DNA of 64,000 bases from JAWQFO01 sp033436665 (lineage in GTDB: Bacteria > Pseudomonadota > Alphaproteobacteria > Rhodobacterales > Rhodobacteraceae): positions 94,816 through 158,815 of the forward strand of contig NZ_JAWQFO010000009.1 of NCBI RefSeq assembly GCF_033436665.1, given 5' to 3'. A program made the translations under genes and the position numbers. Shown in pieces: positions 1-9,000 of this stretch; position 1 is the stretch's first letter; each line of letters begins with the position of its first letter. Under the pieces are notes generated by a model. The model saw only the letters and a program-made list of their open reading frames with translations. It was not told the origin of the DNA and made no database searches.

Positions 1-230
1 AAGCTCTGCGCGACTTCACGCTGAAAATCGTGCGCGACCGAGGCGTCGTGGATGATGCCGCCGTGCAGGCTTTCCTCGATGCCGGTTTCACGCGGCGCAG
101 CGTGCTCGACGTGATCCTCGGCTACGCGCAGAAGATCATGTCGAATTACACCAATCACTTCGCCGAGACCCCGGTCGACAAGCCGTTCCAGAAGTTCGCC
201 TGGGACCCGGCTGCAACCAAGGCCGCATAG
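1..230 (+). CDS. carboxymuconolactone decarboxylase-family protein, C-terminal part
   Basis: This is the 3' end of a gene that begins left of the window; the open frame runs in from base 3 and stops at the TAG at 228-230. The roughly 75 visible residues (…DAGFTRRSVLDVILGYAQKI…, then an Asn/Thr/His-rich end) look like the last helices and tail of the AhpD/carboxymuconolactone-decarboxylase fold, a small helical family of peroxidase-like or decarboxylase proteins. The catalytic CxxC/His region would lie upstream and cannot be checked, so the activity is open. It converges on a zinc dehydrogenase gene, with a hairpin between them. Confidence 0.6.
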   Translation, partial: ALRDFTLKIVRDRGVVDDAAVQAFLDAGFTRRSVLDVILGYAQKIMSNYTNHFAETPVDKPFQKFAWDPAATKAA

Positions 231-267
231 GCGGTCTGCAGCGAACGCGATCACAGCGCGATCGACG

Positions 268-297
268 AACGGGCGGCGACTGGATGCGCCGCCCGTT
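268..297. terminator. bidirectional terminator-like hairpin
   Basis: An 11-bp perfect inverted repeat (arms 268-278 and 287-297, loop of 8) lies in the 81-bp gap between two convergent genes. It is followed by TTTG-type sequence on the plus strand rather than a long T-run. The position and perfect stem suggest it ends transcription from both sides. Confidence 0.6.
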
Positions 298-311
298 TGC
301 GTGCTGTAGAG

Positions 312-1352
312 TCAGAACTCGGTGATGACGGTCGCGCCGACCGACTGGAACCGGTCCATGGCCATCAATGCCGCGCCGGCCTCGGCAAGTGTTATGCGGT
401 TGCCGACCAGCCTGGAGGGATCGAGCTTTCCGCTTCGCACCATGTCCAGCATGGCGCCATATCGATGCGCCTGCATGCCGTGGCTGCCGTAGATCTCGAG
501 CTCGTGCGCGACGACCTGTGCCATTGGCACGGCCGGCGTCGCATGCTCGGCGAGCATCAGCCCGACCTGCACGTGCCGCCCGCGTCGGCGCAGGTTGCGG
601 ATCGAGTTTGCGCAGGTATCGGGGTGGCCGAGCGCGTCGAGCGAGACATGCGCGCCACCGCCGGTCAGGTCGATCACGGCTTCCGACACGTCCCCGGCGT
701 CGCCCGCGTGAACTGTCGCGACCGCGCCGAAGTCTCGCGCCAACAACAGCTTGACCGGATCGATATCGACGGCCACGACATTGGCGCCCAGGGCGCTTGC
801 GATCATCACCGCCGAAAGGCCGACACCGCCGCAGCCGTGCACCGCCACCCATTCGCCGGGCAGGGCCTTGCCCTGATCCACCACCGCCCGGAATGAGGTC
901 GCGAAGCGGCAGCCGAGGCTGGCGGCAGCGGCAAAGTCCATGTCTTCGGGCAGCCTGACGAGGTTCAGGTCGGCATGGTGGATGGCGACGTATTCGGCGT
1001 AAGATCCCCAGTGGGTGAAGCCGGGCTGGAACTGGTTGTGGCAGACCTGCTGGTGGCCCGCATGGCATTCCGGGCAGGCTCCGCAGCCACCGACGAACGG
1101 CACCGTGACGCGATCTCCGGGCTTCCAGTTGCGCACCTCGGTGCCGACCGCCGCCACCGTTCCGGCAATCTCGTGGCCTGGGACATGGGGCAGGGTGATG
1201 TCAGGATCGTGCCCCATCCAGCCATGCCAGTCGCTGCGGCAAACGCCGGTGGCGCCGACCTTCAGCACAACGCCGTGCCGGTCCGGCAACGGGTCGTCGA
1301 CGTCGACGACGCGGGGCGCCGCCTTGAATGTCTCAAAAAGCACTGCCTTCAT
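312..1352 (-). CDS. zinc-dependent alcohol dehydrogenase (MDR family)
   Basis: A 346-residue medium-chain dehydrogenase/reductase, full length for the family. Catalytic zinc ligands are visible at C38 (GVCRSDWHG) and H60/E61 (PGHE). The structural zinc lobe has C90, C93, C96 and C104 in GGCGACPECHAGHQQVC. A nucleotide-binding GCGGVG motif follows near residue 175. It should oxidise or reduce a small alcohol/aldehyde with NAD(P) in the cytosol; the substrate cannot be read from sequence. It sits 102 bp downstream of the D-2-hydroxyacid dehydrogenase gene on the same strand and may be co-transcribed with it, which would suit stepwise oxidation of compounds imported by the divergent ABC system. 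Confidence 0.85.
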   Translation of the reverse strand: MKAVLFETFKAAPRVVDVDDPLPDRHGVVLKVGATGVCRSDWHGWMGHDPDITLPHVPGHEIAGTVAAVGTEVRNWKPGDRVTVPFVGGCGACPECHAGHQQVCHNQFQPGFTHWGSYAEYVAIHHADLNLVRLPEDMDFAAAASLGCRFATSFRAVVDQGKALPGEWVAVHGCGGVGLSAVMIASALGANVVAVDIDPVKLLLARDFGAVATVHAGDAGDVSEAVIDLTGGGAHVSLDALGHPDTCANSIRNLRRRGRHVQVGLMLAEHATPAVPMAQVVAHELEIYGSHGMQAHRYGAMLDMVRSGKLDPSRLVGNRITLAEAGAALMAMDRFQSVGATVITEF

Positions 1353-1454
1353 CTATGGCTTCCTAAAAGCTGCCGTTTTCCCTGCTGATGAAGCGATCCG
1401 AGAGGAATGCCGCCGTCTACGCTCGCCAGAGCGCGTTCGGATCGATCCGCCGAC

Positions 1455-2495
1455 TTAGTTGACCGAGACCATCTTGGACTGAAGGCGCGACACTGTCTCG
1501 CGCTCGGCCCGGCTGCAGCGCAGCGGCGGAAGGCCTCGGTCGAGTAGCGACATGTCTTCCAGAAGATAGTCGCCCATCAAGAAAAAGGCCTGCTCCAGCG
1601 CGCCGGCGCGATGCGCCGAGCGGATCATCCCGTCGAGGGTCCGCACCGGGTGGTCGGCCGGCATCGGTTCGGCGGGAAAGACGTCCGATGCGGCGCTGAG
1701 GCGTCCCGACCGTACGGCGTCCATCAGCGCATCGAAGTCGACCGCTTCGGCCCGGCTGAGCAGGATGAAGGCGCTGCCCTCGCGCATCGAGGCGAAAGCC
1801 TCCTGGCCGATCATACCCGCGTTTTCGCTGGTGATCCCGGCCACCACGAAGACCACGTCGCTCTGCGCCAGCACCGTTTCGAGAGACGCCGGGTCGGCAC
1901 CTGCCGCGGCAATCACCGAGGGCGGCAACCAGGGATCATGGATGCGCGCCCGCACGTTGAAGGGTTCGAGCAGCCGGAACAGGGTCCGTCCGAGGTTGCC
2001 GAACCCGATCAGCCCGACCTCCGCGCCGCTCAGCAGGCGGGCGCGCCGGTTGCTCTCCAGCCCCCAGGTTTCGGTTCCCGCGCGGAATGCGGCATCGGCC
2101 TCGCTGACGCCGCGCAGCAGGTCGAGCGCCAGCGCAAGCCCCAGTTCAGCCACGGGCAGCGCGAAGACCGAGTTGGGTGTGACGACGTGGATGCCGCGCC
2201 GGAACAGGCTCTCGTAGGGCAGGTTGCCGGTGAAATTACCCTCGACGTTGAAAATGCAGCGCAGCGCGCTCATCCGGTCGGTCGTGTCCTCGGACAGCGC
2301 CGGTTGACCGATGAGGTAGCGCGCCGCGCCGAGTACGTCCGAGTCCAGCCGGGCGATGTCGGATGCCGGGCACTCGCGGATGTCGTAGCGATCGTGCAAC
2401 TGCTCAAGCGCCTCTGGCCGGAAGATCAGCTTTAGCGTGCGCGGTTCCGGGGCGCTGATGACGATCGGCTTGGCAGGGTCCTCGGTCGGCGGCAT
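1455..2495 (-). CDS. D-isomer specific 2-hydroxyacid dehydrogenase
   Basis: An NAD-dependent dehydrogenase of the D-2-hydroxyacid (phosphoglycerate/formate dehydrogenase) family, 346 residues. The cofactor site GLIGFGNLG is at about 161-169, and the catalytic triad is recognisable as R248 (LLSRAEAVD), E276 (DVFPAEP) and H295 (SAHRAGA). The open frame extends 48 codons further upstream, but I start it at 2495. There an AGGTG ribosome-binding site precedes the ATG, and the upstream part is Arg/Pro-rich with no family resemblance. It is divergent from the peptide-type ABC operon. The hydroxyacid substrate is unknown. Confidence 0.85.
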   Translation of the reverse strand: MPPTEDPAKPIVISAPEPRTLKLIFRPEALEQLHDRYDIRECPASDIARLDSDVLGAARYLIGQPALSEDTTDRMSALRCIFNVEGNFTGNLPYESLFRRGIHVVTPNSVFALPVAELGLALALDLLRGVSEADAAFRAGTETWGLESNRRARLLSGAEVGLIGFGNLGRTLFRLLEPFNVRARIHDPWLPPSVIAAAGADPASLETVLAQSDVVFVVAGITSENAGMIGQEAFASMREGSAFILLSRAEAVDFDALMDAVRSGRLSAASDVFPAEPMPADHPVRTLDGMIRSAHRAGALEQAFFLMGDYLLEDMSLLDRGLPPLRCSRAERETVSRLQSKMVSVN

Positions 2496-2721
2496 CACGA
2501 TCACCTGTCGTTTCAGACGTTGAATGCCTCGCAACTTACCGACCCATCCCGGGACAACAAGCCCGTGCGCGCTGGAGGGGTGCGCGGCCTGGCCGCGAAC
2601 TCGCGCCTCTTTCCGCCACCCCGGCTGCCGCGAGGTCACCCGTCCGCATCACCGAAATCCGCCGCCACGCGGAAATAGCGGATGGGGCGCCTCTTGTGAA
2701 ACCGGGTGTTTTGGCGAAGAG

Positions 2722-2733
2722 TGACTGCAGTCA
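2722..2733. promoter_or_regulatory. 12-bp perfect palindrome upstream of the ABC operon
   Basis: TGACTGCAGTCA is a perfect 12-bp palindrome ending 20 bp before the ATG of the first binding-protein gene, in the 258-bp divergent region 2496-2753. Its location suits a repressor operator or a site in the 5' leader. The rest of the region holds no gene; a weaker inverted repeat (ATCCGC/GCGGAT, 2657-2683) lies further up. The protein that binds is unknown; the IclR regulator at the far end of the operon is one candidate. Confidence 0.35.
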
Positions 2734-2753
2734 AAAAGAAACTGGGAGACACC

Positions 2754-4334
2754 ATGAACACCTTCAAATTGACCGTTGCAGCGACCCTCGCGGCCAGCAT
2801 CGCACTTCCGGCGAGTGCCGAGACGTTGCGCTGGGCTCGCGCCGGCGACGCGCTGACGCTCGACCCGCACGCCCAGAACGAGGGGCCGACGCACACCATC
2901 CGCCACCAGATGTACGAACCGCTCATCATCCGCGACACGACCGGGGCCTTCGAGGCGGCACTCGCGACCGAGTGGGCGCCGAACGAGGACGACCCCAACG
3001 TCTGGACCTTCAAGCTGCGCGAGGGCGTGAAGTTCCACGACGGCGCCGACTTCACCGCCGAAGACGTGGTCTTCAGCTTCGAGCGCGCCAAGCAGCCGAA
3101 CTCGGACATGAAGGAACTGATCGGCTCGATCACCGAGGTCCGCGCGGCCGACGACTACACCGTCGAGATCGTCACCGACGGTCCGAACCCGATCCTGCCG
3201 TCGAACCTCACCAATCTGTTCATGATGGACAAGGGCTGGACCGAGGCGAATGACACGGTGAACGTGCAGGACTTCGAGGGCGGCGAGATCACATTCGCCA
3301 CCACGAACGCCAACGGCACCGGACCCTACGTGCTGCAAAGCCGCGAGCCGGACGTGAAGACCGTCATGACCCGCAACGAGGATTACTGGGGCCGCGACCA
3401 GTTCCCGATGGAAGTGACCGAGATCGTCTATACGCCGATCCAGAACGCCGCGACGCGGGTTGCCGCACTGCTGTCGGGCGAGGTCAACTTCCTGCAGGAC
3501 ATGCCGGTCCAGGACCTCGATCGCGTCAACAGCGCCGACGGGCTGGTGGTCAAGGAAGCCCCGCAGAATCGGGTGATCTTCTTCGGCATGAACATGGGCA
3601 GCGACGATATCGAGGCCGATAACATCGACGGCAAGAACCCGCTGGCCGATGCCCGCGTGCGCCAGGCCATGTCCAAGGCGATCAACCGCGAAGCGATCCA
3701 ACAGGTCGTGATGCGCGGCCAGTCCCAGCCCGCGGGCATGATCGCGCCGCCGTTCGTGAACGGCTGGACCGAAGAGATGGATGCCGCAGGCGCCACGGAT
3801 GTCGACGCCGCCAAGGCGCTGATGGAAGAAGCGGGCTATGCGGACGGCTTCTCGATCCGGCTCGACTGCCCGAACGATCGCTACATCAACGACGAGGCGA
3901 TCTGCCAGGCGGCGGTCGGCATGCTCGGCCAGATCGGTGTGACCGTGAACCTCGACGCCAAGCCCAAGGCGCAGCACTTTCCGCTGATAACCGACGGGCA
4001 GACCGACTTCTACATGCTCGGCTGGGGTGTTCCGACCTACGATTCCGAGTACATCTTCAACTTCCTCGTGCACGGGCGCGAAGATGACATCGGCACCTGG
4101 AACGGCACCGGATTCGACAACGACGAGCTTGACGCCAAGATCAAGTCGCTGGCCTCCAACACCGATCTCGAAGCGCGTGACGCCGACATCGCCGACATCT
4201 GGAAGGTGGTGCAGGACGAGCAACTCTACATCCCGATCCACCACCAGGTCCTGAACTGGGGCATGGCCGAAGGTGTCGGGATCGAGGTCGACCCCGAAGA
4301 CCAGCCGAAGGTGAAGTACATCACCATGAACTGA
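2754..4334 (+). CDS. ABC transporter substrate-binding protein, family 5 (first of two)
   Basis: A 526-residue periplasmic binding protein of the peptide/nickel/opine type (SBP family 5, DppA/OppA-like). A Sec signal peptide is clear (about 22 residues, ending PASA before ETL). The family's early TLDPH segment and the KFHDGADFTAEDVVFSFERA region near residues 95-115 are present. An upstream in-frame start exists at 2706, but the ATG at 2754 has a GGGAG site at good spacing and begins the signal peptide. It heads an operon of two binding proteins, two permeases and two ATPases. The ligand may be a peptide, an amino-sugar or another small solute; the sequence does not decide. Confidence 0.9.
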   Translation: MNTFKLTVAATLAASIALPASAETLRWARAGDALTLDPHAQNEGPTHTIRHQMYEPLIIRDTTGAFEAALATEWAPNEDDPNVWTFKLREGVKFHDGADFTAEDVVFSFERAKQPNSDMKELIGSITEVRAADDYTVEIVTDGPNPILPSNLTNLFMMDKGWTEANDTVNVQDFEGGEITFATTNANGTGPYVLQSREPDVKTVMTRNEDYWGRDQFPMEVTEIVYTPIQNAATRVAALLSGEVNFLQDMPVQDLDRVNSADGLVVKEAPQNRVIFFGMNMGSDDIEADNIDGKNPLADARVRQAMSKAINREAIQQVVMRGQSQPAGMIAPPFVNGWTEEMDAAGATDVDAAKALMEEAGYADGFSIRLDCPNDRYINDEAICQAAVGMLGQIGVTVNLDAKPKAQHFPLITDGQTDFYMLGWGVPTYDSEYIFNFLVHGREDDIGTWNGTGFDNDELDAKIKSLASNTDLEARDADIADIWKVVQDEQLYIPIHHQVLNWGMAEGVGIEVDPEDQPKVKYITMN

Positions 4335-4369
4335 CGCTGTCAGTCGGGGCCTCGGCCCAGGAAAAAAGT

Positions 4370-4393
4370 CCCGGGGGGCATGGCCTCCCCGGG
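4370..4393 (+). terminator. intra-operon hairpin after first binding-protein gene
   Basis: A G+C-only stem of about 9-10 bp (CCCGGGGGG with CCTCCCCGGG, one G-U pair) lies in the 144-bp gap between the two binding-protein genes. No T-run follows. It is more likely a transcript-processing or attenuation element that favours expression of the binding protein than a full terminator. Confidence 0.5.
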
Positions 4394-4478
4394 GCGCATG
4401 TGATTGGTACGCATGGCCCGCATTTGCATGACGGGCTCTTGGTCTCGGTGCACGACAAGCAAAAACGGGGTGAGTACC

Positions 4479-6044
4479 ATGAAACGCACGATTTTCGCAG
4501 CCTTCGCGGCTTCCGCCGTCGGCCTCTCGGCGAAGGCGGAAGAGTTCAACTGGGCGGTGACCACTGACCCGCAGACGCTTGATCCGCATGCGGTCAACTC
4601 GGCCCCGGTTCTGGGCTTTCTCAACAACGTCTACGAAGGGCTGGTCCGGCGCGGCAAGGACATGAGCGTCGAGCCGGCGCTTGCCACCGCCTGGGAGGCG
4701 ATCGGAGAGGGAGAGGGCTGGCGCTTCACGCTGCGCGAAGGCGTCTCCTTCCACGACGGCGCGGCCTTCGACGCCGATGACGTTGTGTTCTCCTACGAAC
4801 GCGCATCGAGCGAAGAGGCCGATACGAGCAGCTGGTTCGCCCCGGTCACCGAGGTCGTCAAGGTCGACGATTACACCGTCGACATTCTGACCAGCGCGCC
4901 CAATCCGATCTTCCCCGGGTCCATCGCCAACTGGATGATCATGGACAGCGGCTGGGCCGAGGCCAACGATGCAGCGCGCCCCGACAAGGAAAGCGGCAAT
5001 TTCGCCACGCTCAACGCCAACGGCACTGGGGCGTTCAGGGTCACCGTGCGCGAGCCCGGCCTGCGCACCGAACTCGAACCCCATGACGCGTGGTGGGGCG
5101 AGGTCGAACACAATATCACCAAGGCGACGGTGCAGCCGGTGCAGAACCCGGCGACGGCCCTTGCGGCGCTGCTGTCGGGCGATGTCGATTTCATCAACCC
5201 GGTGCCGATCCAGGACGTGGCGCGGCTGCAGGAAAACCCCGACGTCAAGGTCATCCAGGGCATTGAAGCCCGGGTTATCGTACTGGGCTTCCCGCATGTC
5301 GCAGAAACGCTGAAATTCTCGTCGGAGACAACCGACGCGAACCCCTTCGCCGACCCGAAGGTCCGGCAGGCGGTGGCGCATGCGATCAACGTACCCGCGA
5401 TACTGCAGACGATCATGCGCGGCGGCGCTGAGGCCGCGAACCAGCTGGTTTCACCCGCGATGAGCGGCTATTCCGAGGCACTTTCCGACCGGCCGGCCTA
5501 CGACGTGGAGGCGGCCAAGGCGCTGCTGGCCGAGGCGGGCTATCCGGACGGGTTCTCCTTCGGTCTGAAGTGCCCCAACAACCGCTACCTCAACGACGAG
5601 GCGGTCTGCCAGGCGGTCACGGCGATGCTGGCACAGGCGGGCATGCGCGCCACGCTCGACGCCATGCCGGTGCAGAACTACTGGCCGGAACTGCGCGAAG
5701 GCAATTTCGACATGTACCTGCTGGGCTGGTCACCCGGCACCTTCGACGCCGAGCACCCGATCCGCTTCCTTGTCGCCACGCCGAACGACGAGAAAAAGCT
5801 CGGGTCTTGGAACTTCGGCGGCTACTCGAACGCCCGCATCGACGAGCTGCTGCCGATGATCCAGTCCGAACTGGACGAAAGCCGACGTCAGGAGATGCTG
5901 GACGAAACCGCGCAAATCCTGCAGGACGACACCGCCTACGTACCGCTCTATGTCCAGCCGCTGGTCTGGGGTGCGCGCAGCAACATCGATCTGACACAGC
6001 GCCCGGACGACTTCTTCCTGCTGCGCTGGGTCACCGTCAACTGA
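4479..6044 (+). CDS. ABC transporter substrate-binding protein, family 5 (second of two)
   Basis: A 521-residue paralogue of the preceding binding protein, with its own signal peptide (ending SAKA before EEF). The start chosen is the ATG at 4479, which has a GGGGTGAG site; the frame is open to 4404. The two proteins share landmark segments such as TLDPHA, FHDGA-(D/F)-(F)-DADDVVFS/TAEDVVFS, NANGTG, the ALLSG(D/E)V stretch and a PN-RY-NDEA-CQA block, but differ throughout. They are therefore an old duplication rather than a recent copy. One permease/ATPase set follows, so both may deliver different solutes to the same membrane complex. Confidence 0.9.
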   Translation: MKRTIFAAFAASAVGLSAKAEEFNWAVTTDPQTLDPHAVNSAPVLGFLNNVYEGLVRRGKDMSVEPALATAWEAIGEGEGWRFTLREGVSFHDGAAFDADDVVFSYERASSEEADTSSWFAPVTEVVKVDDYTVDILTSAPNPIFPGSIANWMIMDSGWAEANDAARPDKESGNFATLNANGTGAFRVTVREPGLRTELEPHDAWWGEVEHNITKATVQPVQNPATALAALLSGDVDFINPVPIQDVARLQENPDVKVIQGIEARVIVLGFPHVAETLKFSSETTDANPFADPKVRQAVAHAINVPAILQTIMRGGAEAANQLVSPAMSGYSEALSDRPAYDVEAAKALLAEAGYPDGFSFGLKCPNNRYLNDEAVCQAVTAMLAQAGMRATLDAMPVQNYWPELREGNFDMYLLGWSPGTFDAEHPIRFLVATPNDEKKLGSWNFGGYSNARIDELLPMIQSELDESRRQEMLDETAQILQDDTAYVPLYVQPLVWGARSNIDLTQRPDDFFLLRWVTVN

Positions 6045-6050
6045 TCCCGC

Positions 6051-6067
6051 GGGCGCGTCACGCGCCC
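6051..6067 (+). terminator. hairpin after second binding-protein gene
   Basis: A 7-bp perfect GGGCGCG/CGCGCCC stem with a three-base loop starts 7 bases after the stop codon and 29 bases before the permease gene. It matches the position of hairpins after the other binding-protein genes in this window and is probably an attenuation or mRNA-protection element. Confidence 0.45.
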
Positions 6068-6095
6068 CGGGGACCCTGAAAGGCATCAACCAACC

Positions 6096-7082
6096 ATGCT
6101 GGCCTTCGTCATTCGCCGCATCGGGCAATCGCTGCTGGTCCTTCTGGTGGTCGGGCTCGTCGCGTTTTCGATGTTCCGGTTCGTCGGCGATCCGATCGAC
6201 AACATGCTGGGGCAAGAGCGCACCATCGAGGATGTCGAGCGCCTGCGCGCGCAGCTCGGCCTCGATCAGCCGTTCCCGGTGCAATACTACAAGTTCCTCG
6301 AAGGCGCGGTGCAGGGCAATTTCGGCGTCAGCTACCGGCAGGGGCGCCCGGTGTCCGAAATCCTGCTCGAACGCGCGCCGGCGACGCTCGAGCTTGCCGC
6401 CGTGTCCGGGGTTCTCGCTGTGCTCTTCGGCATCGCGCTCGGGGTCTTCACCGCGATCCGCCGCAACGGGGCGGCGGCACATGCGATCATGGCGGCCTCG
6501 CTGATCGGCGTCTCGCTGCCAACTTTCCTGATCGGGATCCTGCTGATCTATCTTTTCTCGGTTGAACTCGGCTGGCTGCCGTCCTTCGGACGCGGCGACA
6601 CCGTGCGGCTCGGCGACTGGTGGACGACAGGGTTTCTTACCGAAAGCGGGCTGAAGGCGCTGATCCTGCCGGCGATCACGCTCGGGCTCTACCAGATGAC
6701 GCTGATCATGCGGCTGGTGCGTTCCGAGATGCTCGAGGTGCTGCGGCAGGACTACATCCGCTTCGCCCGGGCGCGCGGGCTGCGCGAGCGCGTCGTCAAC
6801 TTCCGTCACGCACTCAAGAACACCATGGTGCCCGTGGTGACGGTCATCGGCCTGCAGCTTGGCGCCATCATCGCCTTTGCGATCATCACCGAGACCGTGT
6901 TCCAGTGGCCCGGCGTCGGACTGCTGTTCATCAACGCGATCCAGTTCGTCGACATCCCGGTGATGGCCGCTTACCTGATGCTGATCTCGGTGATGTTCGT
7001 TGGCATCAACCTGATCGTCGACATTCTTTACGTGATGATCGACCCGCGCCTGCGCGCCGACCGGACCGGAGGCCACGCATGA
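6096..7082 (+). CDS. ABC transporter permease (DppB type)
   Basis: A 328-residue inner-membrane permease of the DppB/OppB family. It starts with the typical LAFVIRRIGQSLLVLLVVGL first membrane helix. It carries the conserved ATPase-contact loop (…RSEMLEVLRQDYIRFARARGL…, about residues 208-228) and ends with the family's ILYVMIDPRLR tail. About six membrane segments are evident. It pairs with the next gene, whose ATG overlaps its stop (ATGA), so the two are translationally coupled. Confidence 0.93.
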   Translation: MLAFVIRRIGQSLLVLLVVGLVAFSMFRFVGDPIDNMLGQERTIEDVERLRAQLGLDQPFPVQYYKFLEGAVQGNFGVSYRQGRPVSEILLERAPATLELAAVSGVLAVLFGIALGVFTAIRRNGAAAHAIMAASLIGVSLPTFLIGILLIYLFSVELGWLPSFGRGDTVRLGDWWTTGFLTESGLKALILPAITLGLYQMTLIMRLVRSEMLEVLRQDYIRFARARGLRERVVNFRHALKNTMVPVVTVIGLQLGAIIAFAIITETVFQWPGVGLLFINAIQFVDIPVMAAYLMLISVMFVGINLIVDILYVMIDPRLRADRTGGHA

Positions 7083-8029
7083 CCGATACGCCGATGCCCC
7101 AGAAGGCGCGGGACAAGTCGCTCTGGGAGGACTTCCGAGACAGCGATTTCCTGCACGCGTTCAAGCGTTCGCCGGTGACGCAGGTGTCCTTCGCGGTGGT
7201 CTGTGTGCTGGTGCTGTCGGCCCTCTTTGCGCCGCTCATCGCACCGACCAACCCGTTCGACCCGTCGAGTCTGAACCTGATGAACGGTTTCACGCCGCCG
7301 ATGGAGCCCAACGCGTTCACCGGCGACAGCTTCCTGATGGGGACCGACGACCAGGGCCGGGACGTGTTCTCGACGATCCTCTACGGCATGCGCGTGTCGC
7401 TCTTCGTCGGCGCTTCGGCGGTGCTTTTCGCGCTGGTGCTCGGGATCACGCTGGGCCTCGTGTCGGGCTATTTCGGCGGCTGGACTGAGACCATCATCAT
7501 GCGCATCGCCGACGTGCAGCTGACCTTCCCGTCAATCCTCGTCGCGATGCTCATCTTCGGTGTCGCCAAGGGCTTCACGCCGGTCGAGTACCGAGACCAG
7601 ATGGCGATCTGGGTGCTGATCCTCGCCATCGGCCTGTCCGACTGGGTGCAGTTCGCCCGCGTCGTGCGCGGCGCGACGCTGGTGGAGAAAAGCAAGGATT
7701 ACGTGGCCGCCGCGCGCCTGATCGGTCGCAGCCCCTGGGCCATCATGATCAAGCACATCCTGCCCAACGCCCTGTCGCCGGTCCTGGTGATCGCCACCAT
7801 TTCGCTGGCGCTTGCGATCATCGCCGAGGCGACCCTGTCCTTTCTCGGCGTCGGCGCGCCGCCCACGCAACCCTCGCTGGGCACGCTTATCCGGATCGGG
7901 CAGGGCTTCCTGTTCTCCGGCGAGTGGTGGATCCTCTTCTTTCCCGCCTGCACGCTTCTCGCGCTGGCCCTCAGCGTCAACCTGCTGGGCGACTGGCTGC
8001 GCGATGCACTGAACCCGAGGCTGCGTTGA
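7079..8029 (+). CDS. ABC transporter permease (DppC type)
   Basis: A 316-residue permease of the DppC/OppC family. A cytoplasmic N-terminus of about 35 residues precedes the first helix, followed by the family's FLMGTDDQGRDVFSTILYG segment, the ATPase-contact loop (VEKSKDYVAAARLIG) and the terminal LGDWLRDALNPRLR. The start is the ATG at 7079 that overlaps the upstream stop; longer upstream readings of the frame run through the previous gene. Its own stop overlaps the TTG start of the ATPase gene. Confidence 0.93.
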   Translation: MTDTPMPQKARDKSLWEDFRDSDFLHAFKRSPVTQVSFAVVCVLVLSALFAPLIAPTNPFDPSSLNLMNGFTPPMEPNAFTGDSFLMGTDDQGRDVFSTILYGMRVSLFVGASAVLFALVLGITLGLVSGYFGGWTETIIMRIADVQLTFPSILVAMLIFGVAKGFTPVEYRDQMAIWVLILAIGLSDWVQFARVVRGATLVEKSKDYVAAARLIGRSPWAIMIKHILPNALSPVLVIATISLALAIIAEATLSFLGVGAPPTQPSLGTLIRIGQGFLFSGEWWILFFPACTLLALALSVNLLGDWLRDALNPRLR

Positions 8030-9000
8030 CCACTCCTGTTCTTTCGATCCGCAACCTGTCCGTCGACATCCCGACGCGGCACGGCATCCTCAAACCCGTC
8101 GACGGCGTGAGCTACGACATCGCCGGGGGCGAGATCCTCGGCGTCGTGGGCGAAAGCGGCGCTGGCAAATCGATGGCGGGCAATGCCGTCATCGGCCTGC
8201 TGAACGCGCCGGCGCATGTCTCGGGCGGTGAGATCTGGCTCAACGGTACGCGCATCGATCCGCTCAAGGGCGACGCCATGCGCCGGCTGCGCGGCAAGCA
8301 GATCGGCATGATCTTCCAGGACCCGCTGACCTCGCTCAACCCGCTGCTGACGGTGGGCGATCAGCTGACCGAGACCATGCTCACGCATCTGCCGATCCGC
8401 CGCAAGGAAGCCGAGCGCCGGGCCGTGGCCGCGCTGGAAGAGGTCGGTATCCCCGGTGCGCGCGAACGTATCGACAGCTACCCGCACGAGTTCTCGGGCG
8501 GCATGCGTCAGCGCGTCGTCATCGCGCTTGCGCTCTGCGCCGAGCCGAGCCTGATCATCGCCGACGAACCGACGACCGCGCTCGACGTGTCGGTTCAGGC
8601 GCAGATCATCGCGCTGCTGAAGCGCCTTTGCCGCGATCGCGGCACGGCAGTGATGCTGATCACCCACGACATGGGCGTCATCGCCGAGGCCGCGGACCGG
8701 GTCGCGGTGATGTACGCCGGTCGCCTGGCCGAGCTTGGTCCGGTTCGCGAGGTCCTGACCGAGCCGCGCCACCCCTACACCTACGGCCTGATGGCCTCGA
8801 CGCCGTTGGCCTCGCAGGGCAAATCGCGCCTGCACCAGATCCCCGGTGCGATGCCCAAGCTCGACCGGATGCCCTCGGGGTGTGCCTTCCACCCGCGTTG
8901 CCCACGCGCCGAAGAGCGCTGCCGCGCCGAGCCCGGACCCGGCATCGTGGATGGTCGTGCCGCCTGCTTTTTCCCACGTGTCGCGGAGGAAGCGGTATGA
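8026..9000 (+). CDS. ABC transporter ATP-binding protein (DppD type)
   Basis: A 324-residue ATPase of the peptide-importer family. Visible are Walker A GESGAGKS near residue 45, the signature FSGGMRQR, Walker B LIIADEPTTALD, and the C-terminal FHPRCPRAEERC motif, which is shared with iron-sulfur or oligopeptide ATPases. I start it at the TTG at 8026, where TTGA overlaps the permease stop and a GAGG site lies 7 bases upstream. This gives the length usual for DppD. An ATG reading from 7924 would add residues that only shadow the permease. Confidence 0.9.
   Translation: MTTPVLSIRNLSVDIPTRHGILKPVDGVSYDIAGGEILGVVGESGAGKSMAGNAVIGLLNAPAHVSGGEIWLNGTRIDPLKGDAMRRLRGKQIGMIFQDPLTSLNPLLTVGDQLTETMLTHLPIRRKEAERRAVAALEEVGIPGARERIDSYPHEFSGGMRQRVVIALALCAEPSLIIADEPTTALDVSVQAQIIALLKRLCRDRGTAVMLITHDMGVIAEAADRVAVMYAGRLAELGPVREVLTEPRHPYTYGLMASTPLASQGKSRLHQIPGAMPKLDRMPSGCAFHPRCPRAEERCRAEPGPGIVDGRAACFFPRVAEEAV

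Noticed and set aside
2649..5381. 910-codon open frame on the minus strand opposite the binding-protein genes
   Set aside because: It runs antisense to two clear signal-peptide-bearing binding proteins, is rich in His/Arg/Asp/Val of the mirror-frame type, and shows no domain. High G+C makes such frames common.
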